Shown here piece by piece: positions 24,395 to 32,564 of a DNA stretch of 64,000 bases. The stretch is from Suilimivivens sp964393865 (GTDB taxonomy: Bacteria; Bacillota; Clostridia; Lachnospirales; Lachnospiraceae). Every line of letters begins with the position of its first letter. Within the stretch, counting starts at the first letter, position 1. The DNA is taken from assembly GCA_964393865.1 (NCBI GenBank), contig CAYMUW010000010.1:15294-79293 (forward strand), given 5' to 3'. The translations under genes were made by a program, and so were the position numbers. The notes beneath the pieces are model-generated. The model was not told where the DNA came from. It did not search any database and saw only the letters and a program-made list of their open reading frames with translations.

Positions 24395-26023
24395 ATGGAA
24401 GCGAAGGAATTCTATCATGCAGGCATCTACCTGCGTCTGTCCCGGGATGATGGGATTTTTGGGGAGGGAGGCAGTATTGCCTCCCAAAGAGAGCTGTGCA
24501 CGGCCTTTGTGGAAAAAAGCACAGACATGAATATTTATGATATTTACGTGGATGACGGATGTTCCGGGGCGAACTTTGACAGGCCGGATTTTAAACGGAT
24601 GATGGAGGATGTAAAGGACGGTCTTGTGGATTGCATCGTGGTAAAGGATTTATCCAGATTTGGACGAGATTATATTGAAGCCGGAAGGTTGATACAAAAG
24701 ACCTTTCCGGCTTTAAATGTGCGCTTTATTGCCGTTACAGATCATTTTGATTCCCTGACGGCGGATTATCATGAATCTACTCTGGTGCTTCCGGTGAAAA
24801 ATTTTGTAAACGATTCCTATTGCAGGGATATTTCCAATAAGGTGAAAAGCCACCAGAGGGTGAAGCGTGAGAAGGGAGAGTTTATCGGGGCTTTTGCGCC
24901 CTACGGTTACATGCGGGAGGAAAAGCATAAAAACCGGCTGGTTCCGGATGCCTATGCGGCGGGCGTTGTAAGAGATATTTTCAAATGGAAAACAGAGGGC
25001 ATGAGCAATCTGGCAATTGCGGAGAGACTGAATGGAGAGGGTGTGCTTTCGCCTATGGAATATAAGAAGCGAAAGGGGGAGAATTACAGCACGGGATTTG
25101 CCGTCCGTTTCAAAGCGGAATGGTCAGCGGTAGCAGTAAAGCGTATTTTAACCAATGAAGTATATACAGGAACAATGGTTCAGGGGAAAAGTGAAAAAAT
25201 CAATTATAAGCTGGCAGAGTGCAGATCCAGGCCGCAGGAACAATGGGTTCGGGTTAAAGGAACGCATGAGCCTATTGTGACGCAGGAGGAGTTTGACAGA
25301 GTTCAAGGGCTTCTTGCAGCCGGTATCAGGGCGCCTCAGGGACAGACAAAGGCCCACATGTTTTCCGGGCTGCTGTATTGCGGCGATTGTATGAAACCCA
25401 TGACACGCAGAGTAAACCGGTATCAGGGAGGGGAAAAAATTTATTTTATCTGTTCCACCAAAAATAAAGGCCGGGGCTGCGGTAGACACAGCATTTCGGA
25501 GGAGGAATTAAAGGAAGCGGTGCTGAACGGGCTGAAATTACAGACAGCGCTTTTTCTGGAGGATGAAAGGGTACTTTTCAGAGTCGGGGATTTAGCGGTA
25601 AGTGATGAAGAACAGACCAGGCGGGAGCAGGAGGTAGTGCGGCTTCGCCGGGAGGAGGAAAAGTATTTGTCCCTGAAAGACGATCTCCGGGAGGATGTGA
25701 AGCGGGGGCTTCTTACACAGGAGGATTACGATACCTTTCAGAGCATTTATGAAAAGCAGCAAGTGGAAATACAAAAGGCAGTCAGAGGGCAGGAAGATGG
25801 GATTGCCGGACTTGTCCGGCTGCAAAATGAGTGGAAGGCATGGCTGGAAATGTTCCAAAAGCGGCCCCGGCTGGAGGCGCTTGACCGGGAGATGCTGCTT
25901 GCCTTTGTGGACAGGATTTTGGTGTATGAGGACAAACGCATTTGTCTGGAGGTTGCAAGTGGGGAGAAGAAAGATATATTCCACAGGGATTTATGCCAGA
26001 CTGTCCGTGGACAGTCAAAATGA
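24395..26023 (+). CDS. Large serine recombinase (site-specific)
   Basis: Recombinase of 542 residues. The N-terminal resolvase domain (about 1-150) has AGIYLRLSRDDG with the catalytic Ser expected in SIASQRELC, then IVVKDLSRFGRDYIEAGRLI with the conserved Arg residues. A recombinase domain follows (about 165-290; APYGYMREEKHKNRLVPD, LTNEVYTGTMVQGK). A zinc ribbon reads GLLYCGDCMKPM with later Cys at FICSTKNKGRGCGRH. The C-terminal part has a coiled coil (about 390-490). The start at 24395 follows GGGGGAG; an upstream start at 24329 is unlikely. It overlaps the second recombinase by 65 bases. Confidence 0.93.
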   Translation: MEAKEFYHAGIYLRLSRDDGIFGEGGSIASQRELCTAFVEKSTDMNIYDIYVDDGCSGANFDRPDFKRMMEDVKDGLVDCIVVKDLSRFGRDYIEAGRLIQKTFPALNVRFIAVTDHFDSLTADYHESTLVLPVKNFVNDSYCRDISNKVKSHQRVKREKGEFIGAFAPYGYMREEKHKNRLVPDAYAAGVVRDIFKWKTEGMSNLAIAERLNGEGVLSPMEYKKRKGENYSTGFAVRFKAEWSAVAVKRILTNEVYTGTMVQGKSEKINYKLAECRSRPQEQWVRVKGTHEPIVTQEEFDRVQGLLAAGIRAPQGQTKAHMFSGLLYCGDCMKPMTRRVNRYQGGEKIYFICSTKNKGRGCGRHSISEEELKEAVLNGLKLQTALFLEDERVLFRVGDLAVSDEEQTRREQEVVRLRREEEKYLSLKDDLREDVKRGLLTQEDYDTFQSIYEKQQVEIQKAVRGQEDGIAGLVRLQNEWKAWLEMFQKRPRLEALDREMLLAFVDRILVYEDKRICLEVASGEKKDIFHRDLCQTVRGQSK

Positions 26024-27545
26024 GAAGAATGAGTCCATACAAAATCAAATCGGGATTGCCAGAGCATTTTTGGAAAAGCAGCAGGATATGATTTTATTCG
26101 ACTGCTACAGCGACTTGGGCAAAACCGGCACGGACTTTCGAAGGGAGGGGTTTAACCGGCTGATGGCAGATGTGCGCCTTCGAAAGGTGGACTGCATTAT
26201 TGTTAAGGATTTTTCCCGGTTTGGAAGAAATTACATAGAAACAGGTAATTATATTCAGAAAATATTTCCCTTTTTGGGCGTCAGATTTATTGCGGTAGCT
26301 GACCGGTTTGACAGTCTTTATGCGAATGGGGACGAACTGGGAGTAAATCTGAAAAATCTGGCCAACGAAATGTATGCCAGAGACATATCCCTTAAGGTGA
26401 AAAGTGCAAAAAGGGTTCAATGGGAGAAGGGCAGCTACGCCGGCGGCACACCGCCCTATGGATATCGGGCAGAGCAGGCAGAGGGGAAAAGATACCTTAT
26501 GGCGGAGCAGGAAACCGCCTCTATTGTAAGGGCGCTTTTTGAGATGTATGCATCGGGAAAAAGCATGAAGGATCTGATCTTGTGGCTTTACGGGAAAAAG
26601 GTACACAGCCCCAAAAGCTATCGCCGGTATGGTCATGCACTTTGGCAGGAAGGGGAGGAGCTCTTGGGATGGACTGCGGGAACTGTCAAATTCCTTTTAA
26701 CCAATCCCGTTTATATGGGACATTTGGTACAGGGTCAAATGGTAAAGGAAAATGTCCATGAAGCCATTGTTTCCAAAGAACAGTTCTTCCGGGTGGCGGA
26801 GCGGTTTGAAAGGCAGGCGGCATACAGCAATAAGAAGGACTGTACAAAGACCGTTTTAAGGGAGGAGGACATTTTTGCAGGGCTGCTTTTTTGCGGTGAG
26901 TGCGGAAAAAGAATGAAAAGGGTCAGTCATGTAAGGGAGCGAGGGCAAGGAGAGCGGATTAAAATATACGGATATTGCTGCCCGGGGGCGTCCACAATTG
27001 GCGGCCCTGCCTGTGAAAGGAAATACATTACCTGTTCCGGGCTTATACAGCTGTTGAAGACAGCGCTCAGACAGGAGGCTGTATTAACCGGCTTATGCCC
27101 TGATAAGCTGATCGAGCAAAAGAATAAAACAAGGGAGAAAAGCAGGAAAGAGAAGGAAGGACATTCGGAGCAGATCAAAAGGCAGATAGAGAGCAGGGAA
27201 CGAAAGGTAAGCGAACAGTATTTAAAGTACCGGGGCGGAAGAATGGACAGAGAAGAGTTTTTGCACAGGAAAGAAGAGGAGGAGCGGATTATCGGTCAGC
27301 TGAAAGAGAGACAGAAGGAAGAGGCAGAGCGGCTAAAGGAGCAGGATAAGGTTTTGGCAGGTCAGAATTATTTCCTCCGTACGCTGATACGCTTTGATGA
27401 AAAATCAGAGCTGAGCAGGGAATTGATGGCAGCACTGATTGAACAAATCAGGATTTTTTCCAACAAACGTATTGAGATTACCTTTCGTTTTGGAAGAAAG
27501 CAGGAGAAAAAGCATTTATTTAACACCGGAGGGGATACGCTATGA
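25959..27545 (+). CDS. Second large serine recombinase, GTG start
   Basis: Recombinase of 528 residues of the same family. The resolvase domain begins GIYARLSVDSQNEKNESIQNQ with the catalytic Ser in ESIQNQ. IIVKDFSRFGRNYIETGNYI, a recombinase domain (PPYGYRAEQ, LTNPVYMGHLVQG), a zinc ribbon (GLLFCGECGKRM with CCPGAST and ACERK) and a long charged coiled coil (about 370-460) follow. The start is GTG 25959, with GGAGG at 25948-25952 six bases upstream inside the first recombinase gene, so the pair is coupled. The open frame extends back to 25749, but that part is out-of-frame shadow. Its 3' end lies at the element's right border, as usual for such integrases. Confidence 0.93.
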   Translation: MGRRKIYSTGIYARLSVDSQNEKNESIQNQIGIARAFLEKQQDMILFDCYSDLGKTGTDFRREGFNRLMADVRLRKVDCIIVKDFSRFGRNYIETGNYIQKIFPFLGVRFIAVADRFDSLYANGDELGVNLKNLANEMYARDISLKVKSAKRVQWEKGSYAGGTPPYGYRAEQAEGKRYLMAEQETASIVRALFEMYASGKSMKDLILWLYGKKVHSPKSYRRYGHALWQEGEELLGWTAGTVKFLLTNPVYMGHLVQGQMVKENVHEAIVSKEQFFRVAERFERQAAYSNKKDCTKTVLREEDIFAGLLFCGECGKRMKRVSHVRERGQGERIKIYGYCCPGASTIGGPACERKYITCSGLIQLLKTALRQEAVLTGLCPDKLIEQKNKTREKSRKEKEGHSEQIKRQIESRERKVSEQYLKYRGGRMDREEFLHRKEEEERIIGQLKERQKEEAERLKEQDKVLAGQNYFLRTLIRFDEKSELSRELMAALIEQIRIFSNKRIEITFRFGRKQEKKHLFNTGGDTL

Positions 27546-28911
27546 TGATCCTGTCTTTCGTAATCCTGACGGAAGCAGCAGGATTCTGGGAATTTGGGAT
27601 CAAACCATTCAAACGGGAGAACCTCCTGCAGGCATCCTTTATGGAACGGAATATACTAAGGAAATCATAGACATAGCGCTGCAAAGTGAAAATCCCATGG
27701 GAATTGTGCCCAGCTATGACGAACTGGGACATGGAACCGCTCTTGCCAGCGTGGCGGCGGGAAGTGTTTTGGGAAGCGGGCTGCGCTTTTTGGGGGCGGC
27801 GCCGGAGGCAAATATTGTTATGGTAAAGCTCAGGCAGGCAAAGCCTCATTTAAGAGAATTTTATCTGATCCCGGAGGATGTGCCCGCCTATGCGGAGGGA
27901 GATCTGATTGTGGCGCTTAAATATCTGGAGAGCTATGCTATTTCCCTTGCAAGACCGCTGGTGGTGTGCTTCGGTCTGGGAACCAACCTGGGGGACCACG
28001 AGGGGCATTCCACCTTAGCGGATTACATGAACCGCATTGCCACCAAAAGGAGTCGGGCAATTATGGTCTGCGGCGGTAACGAAGGGAACAGCGCTCACCA
28101 CTATATGGGAATTTCAACAGCAGGATTGGCGGAGACCTCTGACAATGTGGAAATCCGTGTGGCGGAAGGAACAGCGGGCTTTGTGGCGGAGCTTTGGGGA
28201 AACATTTCCGCTAATCATGCCATTGCAATCCGGGCGCCGGGCGGAGAGGTTACGGCACAAGTGAATTTTAAGGAGACCGGGAGAAGAGAGTTTAACTTTA
28301 TTTTTGAAAGAACCAGAATTCAGGTAGACCATTTGTTGGTGGAGCAAAGCTCGGGAGAAGAACTAATCTTTTTCCGTTTTATTGATCCGACGCCGGGAGT
28401 ATGGACAATTCAGGTAACCATTACCGGTGGAAGAAGCTCGGAGAGCACCTTTCATATCTGGCTTCCCATTACCGAGTTTTTGCATGGAGATACTTATTTT
28501 CTGCGGTCTTCACCTTACACGACACTGACGGAGCCCTCCAATGCCAGAGATATTATTACCACCTCCACCTATGTTGACTCCAACGGAAGCTTTTGGTCGG
28601 AATCGGGCAGAGGATATACGAGAATCGGGCAGGTGAAACCTGATATTTGTGCGCCCGGAGTGAATATCAGTACTATACTGGGCCCCCAGACAGGTTCCAG
28701 TATGGCGGCAGCCATTGCAACAGGAGCAGCGGCTCAATTTCTTCAATGGGCGGTGGTGGAGGAAAACCGTCCATGGGTGGAAAGCAGGGAGCTCAAAAGC
28801 TATCTGATACGCGGAGCCAGACGTTCCGCCGATATCATGTATCCTAACAGGGAATGGGGTTATGGACAGCTTGATATTTCAGGAACCTTTGGGGTGCTGG
28901 CAGGCATTTAA
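27532..28911 (+). pseudogene. Subtilisin-like S8 peptidase, 5'-truncated
   Basis: About 459 residues of a Clostridial S8 protease of the kind with RILGIWDQTI and YGTEYTKEIIDIAL. The catalytic His region is present (DELGHGTALASVAAGS), as are the oxyanion Asn region (VCGGNEGNSAHH) and the catalytic Ser (TGSSMAAAIATGAAAQF). The N-terminal segment with the catalytic Asp (the DTG motif that normally precedes IRYDDPVF) is gone. Upstream sequence is the end of the recombinase gene in another frame. No credible start or ribosome binding site exists for the fragment; the open frame reaches back to 27439 only by chance. It was cut exactly at the DTG position, most likely by island insertion. Confidence 0.8.
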
Positions 28912-28921
28912 GAAGATGGAA

Positions 28922-28961
28922 ATGATGCAATTATGATGCAGAAATGATGCTACTTTGATGC
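28922..28961. repeat. Four 11-bp direct repeats (ATGATGC)
   Basis: ATGATGC begins at 28922, 28933 and 28944, and TTGATGC at 28955: four copies with an exact 11-bp period, each followed by four variable bases. A -10 TATAAT lies at 29008-29013 with no good -35, so the repeats would sit about 60-100 bases upstream of the transcription start. This spacing is characteristic of tandem sites for OmpR/PhoB-family response regulators. Confidence 0.7.
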
Positions 28962-29112
28962 ATGGGCGGTGTATGAAAAGTACTGGCTTTGGGATAGGAA
29001 TATTTATTATAATGAGACCCAATAAAGTTTAATAATCTCCCACTGAAACCTTTTCCCCCATTCCCGAGTATTATTAGTGAACCCCTAAAAATACGAGAGG
29101 ATGGAAAAGGTA

Positions 29113-30426
29113 ATGAAAAGATTTCAAAAGAGTTTTGGTGGAAGCCTTATTATGCTTTGCATGGCGCTGATGCTTTCCGCATGCAGTATGCAGAATGTTA
29201 TGAAGGATACTTCTACAGATGAAAAGGATGCTCAGCAGGAGGAAACTCCGGAAGCGAAGGATGAGCAGGATCAGGAAGAAGAAGGGGAAGCGGAGGAAGA
29301 AGCTGAGCCGAAGGAAGAGAAAGAAACCGAAGAAAGCAAAAGCAATTCGGGGGTGCCGGTTTTGGGACAGGATGATATTGACGGATATGAAGGATATACC
29401 TACCTGTATTGTGAAAAACTGAGGACCCAGTCGGAGAAGAATGAAGCAACCGGTAAGATGGAGAGCAGCGAGCTGTCTGTATTTATCCCTGAGGATGAAT
29501 ATGTTTGGGTGGATATGGAGAGTGCAAGCGGAGAAAAGCTGGGCGTATCTTTTAAGGTGGAACTGAATCCGATTATACGGTCTGATGCAGAGGACTATAC
29601 CATGTCTGAGAATCTGGACTATTTACTGGAATATGAATTTGATCCCTTTTATACGGAAGAGTATAAGGATGTGGTAATTTCCGATGCAGAGCTGCTGGAT
29701 GAGTACACTGCGCGCGCTACGGTGGAGTATTGTGAATATGATTCCTATGATGACAGCTGCAGCGCGGTATTTTGCACCTATCTTTTAAAGGAACTGGATG
29801 AGAGCAGAACGGTATATGTTTCTCTGTCGATTGACGGAACGGAGGTTACAGGCAAGACTCAGGAGCTGCTTGCAGAAATGGAGCAGTTTTATGAGCTTGA
29901 TATCAATTGGGATCAGGAACGGGCGGATCAAAAGCTGGAGGCATATCTGGCAAGCGGCGGCGACAATTCCTTTTCAACAGGGTATCTTCTGTTCGAACTT
30001 CCTGATGGATGGAAGCGGGATAATGAAATGGAAGATTATTCTTCCTATGTATATGCGCCCGGAGGCAATGCATCGGCTGCCGGATGTTTTATCTCCTTCC
30101 AGAAAGACTATTTAGGGTACGGAATTATGTCGGGATTTGATTCTGAAAGGGATTCGGATATGCTGCTAGAAGTAGTGGAGACATATCTGGAGCAGGAAGA
30201 GCTGAGCGGTGAAGTGAGCTATTATGGGGAAACTTGTTTAGGGCCTGCTGTTCTCACGGTATTATCCATGGATGCCGGGGAATATGGAAGTTCAGTTTTC
30301 CATATATATTGGACTTTTGATGACAGCAATATGTATAGAATATCGGCGGTGGCGCTGGGCGATTCCGAGGAAAATCCCTTTGTGATAGTCGAGGATATTC
30401 TGGAGAACGGTCAGGTGGCAGAATAG
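29113..30426 (+). CDS. Predicted lipoprotein with acidic linker
   Basis: Secreted lipoprotein of 437 residues. The signal peptide ends in a lipobox (MLSAC, lipidated Cys near residue 24). A very acidic low-complexity linker (about 35-80, rich in Glu/Lys) probably spans the cell wall. Then come about 350 residues in which two segments look related in style to small surface sensor domains (LPDGWKRDNEMEDYSSYVYAPGG near 295-320). No enzymatic motif was found. The ATG at 29113 is chosen because it starts the signal peptide directly; ATG 29101 would add four residues. It is monocistronic, with a promoter region holding four 11-bp repeats, so it is probably controlled by a response regulator. Function unknown. 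Confidence 0.8.
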   Translation: MKRFQKSFGGSLIMLCMALMLSACSMQNVMKDTSTDEKDAQQEETPEAKDEQDQEEEGEAEEEAEPKEEKETEESKSNSGVPVLGQDDIDGYEGYTYLYCEKLRTQSEKNEATGKMESSELSVFIPEDEYVWVDMESASGEKLGVSFKVELNPIIRSDAEDYTMSENLDYLLEYEFDPFYTEEYKDVVISDAELLDEYTARATVEYCEYDSYDDSCSAVFCTYLLKELDESRTVYVSLSIDGTEVTGKTQELLAEMEQFYELDINWDQERADQKLEAYLASGGDNSFSTGYLLFELPDGWKRDNEMEDYSSYVYAPGGNASAAGCFISFQKDYLGYGIMSGFDSERDSDMLLEVVETYLEQEELSGEVSYYGETCLGPAVLTVLSMDAGEYGSSVFHIYWTFDDSNMYRISAVALGDSEENPFVIVEDILENGQVAE

Positions 30427-30589
30427 AGAAATCGCATAAAGCAATATTTGATTAGTCTTCCGTTTTAATTGCAAAGAAATTCTACGAAAAATATCTTATA
30501 CTTATCTTAAAATCGGTGTTTCGGGCGTATGCCGCAAACATGGATGTTAAGAAAGTGTAAGATATTTTTTTGGGAGGAAATTTAGGAAA

Positions 30590-32503
30590 ATGAAGGAACT
30601 GAGACTGCCGAGACTGATCAGTGACGGAATGATATTACAGAAGAAGAAAAAGATACATATTTGGGGCTTTGACGAGCCGGGAAGAAAGGTGCTGGTTTCC
30701 TTTTTGGGAGAGGAATATGTTGCTCTTGCCGGACAGGACGGCAAGTGGGAAACCTGGCTGAAAGAATGCGAACCGGGCGATCCTCATACCATGTATATCA
30801 GAGATGATGCGGGCAATGAAATTGCGGTAACGGATATTTTAATCGGAGATGTGTGGATGTGTGCCGGACAGTCCAACATGGAGCTTCCTATGGCGCGGGT
30901 TAAGGACCGTTATCCGAAGGAGATTAGAGAGTGTGAAAATTCAGCCATACGAACCTTTAAAATTACGGAAAACGGAGAATTTCACGCACCGCTTTCGGAG
31001 CTTTTGACAGGAGAATGGAAAGCGGCGCAGCCGGATACCATTTTGCAGTTTTCTGCCACGGCATACTTTTTTGCTTCCCAGCTATATCAAATGACGGGAG
31101 TGCCTGTAGGATTGATTAACACCAGCCTTGGCGGTTCCCGGATTGAGTCGTGGATGAGCAGGGAAATGCTTGCAGGATATACGGAGGCGCTTGAAACCGC
31201 AGACCAATACGCAGATGATCAATTGGTAGAGAGCATCCTCATCCAGAATCAGAGACAGACGGAGGAGTGGCATAAAGAGCTGGACGGGCTGGATCGGGGG
31301 CTAAAAGAGCACTGGGAGCAGGATGAGTTGTGCTGTTCGGAGTGGCAGACAGTCAATATCCCTTTCTTTTTCAGAGATACGGAGCTGAAGGATTTTATCG
31401 GAAGCGTCTGGTTTCGCCGCACCTTTCAGGTGCCGGAGGACATGGCCGGAAGAGCGGCAAATCTGTGGATGGGAACCATTGTGGACAGCGACACGATGTA
31501 CATAAACGGTATTCAGGTGGGGCATACGGACTATCAGTATCCGCCGCGAAAGTACGCTATCCCGGAAGGTCTTTTACGGCAGGGAGAAAATACCATTGTC
31601 ATCCATGTGAAATGTGAGAACGGACATGGCAGATTTACGCCGGACAAGCGGTATGCCATTTTTAATGAGGAAGAGGAAATTGATTTGCAGGGGCAGTGGT
31701 ATTGGCGGATCGGGGCGTACTGCGGGCAGATCAAGCCTACGGATTTCGTTAATTGGAAGCCTGCCGCGTTATATAACGGGATGCTGGCACCCTGCTGTGA
31801 TTATACCATAGCAGGCTTTCTCTGGTATCAGGGAGAGTCTAATACCCATGTTCCGGGAGAATATCTTAATTTAACCAAACGTCTGATAGAGGGGTATCGT
31901 AAGAACTGGAAGGATGAAGCGCTGCCGTTTCTTTATGTGCAGCTTCCCAATTTTGCCATTGATATTTACGACAGCGATGCGGATGAGACAGGTCAGGGCT
32001 GGCCGGCGGTCAGGGAGCTGCAAAGACAGGCGCTTGAAATACCGGGAACAGGCATGGTGGTGGCAATTGATCTGGGGGAGGACAACGACCTTCACCCCTT
32101 AAACAAGAAGGATATCGGTAAGCGGCTTGCTATGCAGGCGGCAAAAAAGCTTTATGGAGTGATGTCCCAGTGCGAAGGGCCGCAGATAGATCATGTTGAG
32201 GCGGAATGCCAAAACCAGGGGCATGAGTATCGGGTGACCATCTACTGTCAAAATGCGACAGGCGGATTGTATGCTGACGGAAAAGAAAAGGGAAGCGTTA
32301 TTCGGGATTTTGAATTTTTGGATGAGAACGGAAGCCGGATACCTGCCCGGGCGGAGATTGCAGAACAACGAATTATTTTAAGCTGCACTGGGCTGCAGAA
32401 AAAGCCTGTGGCAGTGCGTTATTGCTATGCCAATACCAATAAGGGGGCGCTGATTTACAATCAGGAAGGCTTTCCAATGAGTCCTTTTTGGGTGGAGATT
32501 TAA
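30590..32503 (+). CDS. Sialate O-acetylesterase-family carbohydrate esterase
   Basis: SGNH-type esterase of 637 residues that removes acetyl groups from sugars. The nucleophile motif is DVWMCAGQSNMELPM (about 85-100); the C-terminal part has the SGNH blocks GFLWYQGESNTHVPGEY and DLGEDNDLHPLNKKDIG, the latter with the catalytic Asp/His. A jelly-roll insertion (about 245-345; FRRTFQVPED, GTIVDSDTMYINGIQVG) resembles the GH2 sugar-binding domain, as usual in this family. There is no signal peptide, so it is cytoplasmic. The start has GGGAGG and AGGA upstream. It is followed by a GH2 gene. In this locus, deacetylation of imported xylo-oligosaccharides is more likely than of sialic acid, which is inference. 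Confidence 0.88.
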   Translation: MKELRLPRLISDGMILQKKKKIHIWGFDEPGRKVLVSFLGEEYVALAGQDGKWETWLKECEPGDPHTMYIRDDAGNEIAVTDILIGDVWMCAGQSNMELPMARVKDRYPKEIRECENSAIRTFKITENGEFHAPLSELLTGEWKAAQPDTILQFSATAYFFASQLYQMTGVPVGLINTSLGGSRIESWMSREMLAGYTEALETADQYADDQLVESILIQNQRQTEEWHKELDGLDRGLKEHWEQDELCCSEWQTVNIPFFFRDTELKDFIGSVWFRRTFQVPEDMAGRAANLWMGTIVDSDTMYINGIQVGHTDYQYPPRKYAIPEGLLRQGENTIVIHVKCENGHGRFTPDKRYAIFNEEEEIDLQGQWYWRIGAYCGQIKPTDFVNWKPAALYNGMLAPCCDYTIAGFLWYQGESNTHVPGEYLNLTKRLIEGYRKNWKDEALPFLYVQLPNFAIDIYDSDADETGQGWPAVRELQRQALEIPGTGMVVAIDLGEDNDLHPLNKKDIGKRLAMQAAKKLYGVMSQCEGPQIDHVEAECQNQGHEYRVTIYCQNATGGLYADGKEKGSVIRDFEFLDENGSRIPARAEIAEQRIILSCTGLQKKPVAVRYCYANTNKGALIYNQEGFPMSPFWVEI

Positions 32504-32564
32504 ACGAAAGCTTTTTCGGCATAGAGTCATGAAAGCGGAATGTGCTGACGGAATGGAGATTATT

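Larger units (their letters stand above)
23921..27533 (+). mobile_element. Remnant of a serine-recombinase genomic island
   Basis: This block carries a small element-type protein and two large serine recombinases. A truncated methyltransferase borders it on the left and a subtilase missing its N-terminus on the right. The right border is near 27528-27533, where the last recombinase codons run into the GIRYDDPVF part of the subtilase. The left border near 23921 is less certain. No conjugation, replication or cargo genes are present, so this looks like the recombinase end of a larger island after deletion. A 31-codon frame at 23950-24045 in the left part is of unknown meaning. Borders are inferred from loss of homology, not from a seen target duplication. 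Confidence 0.6.

Noticed and set aside
28922..28961. CRISPR-like or plasmid iteron array
   Set aside because: The unit is 11 bp with no spacer and no cas or replication gene nearby; it fits a regulator-binding site better.
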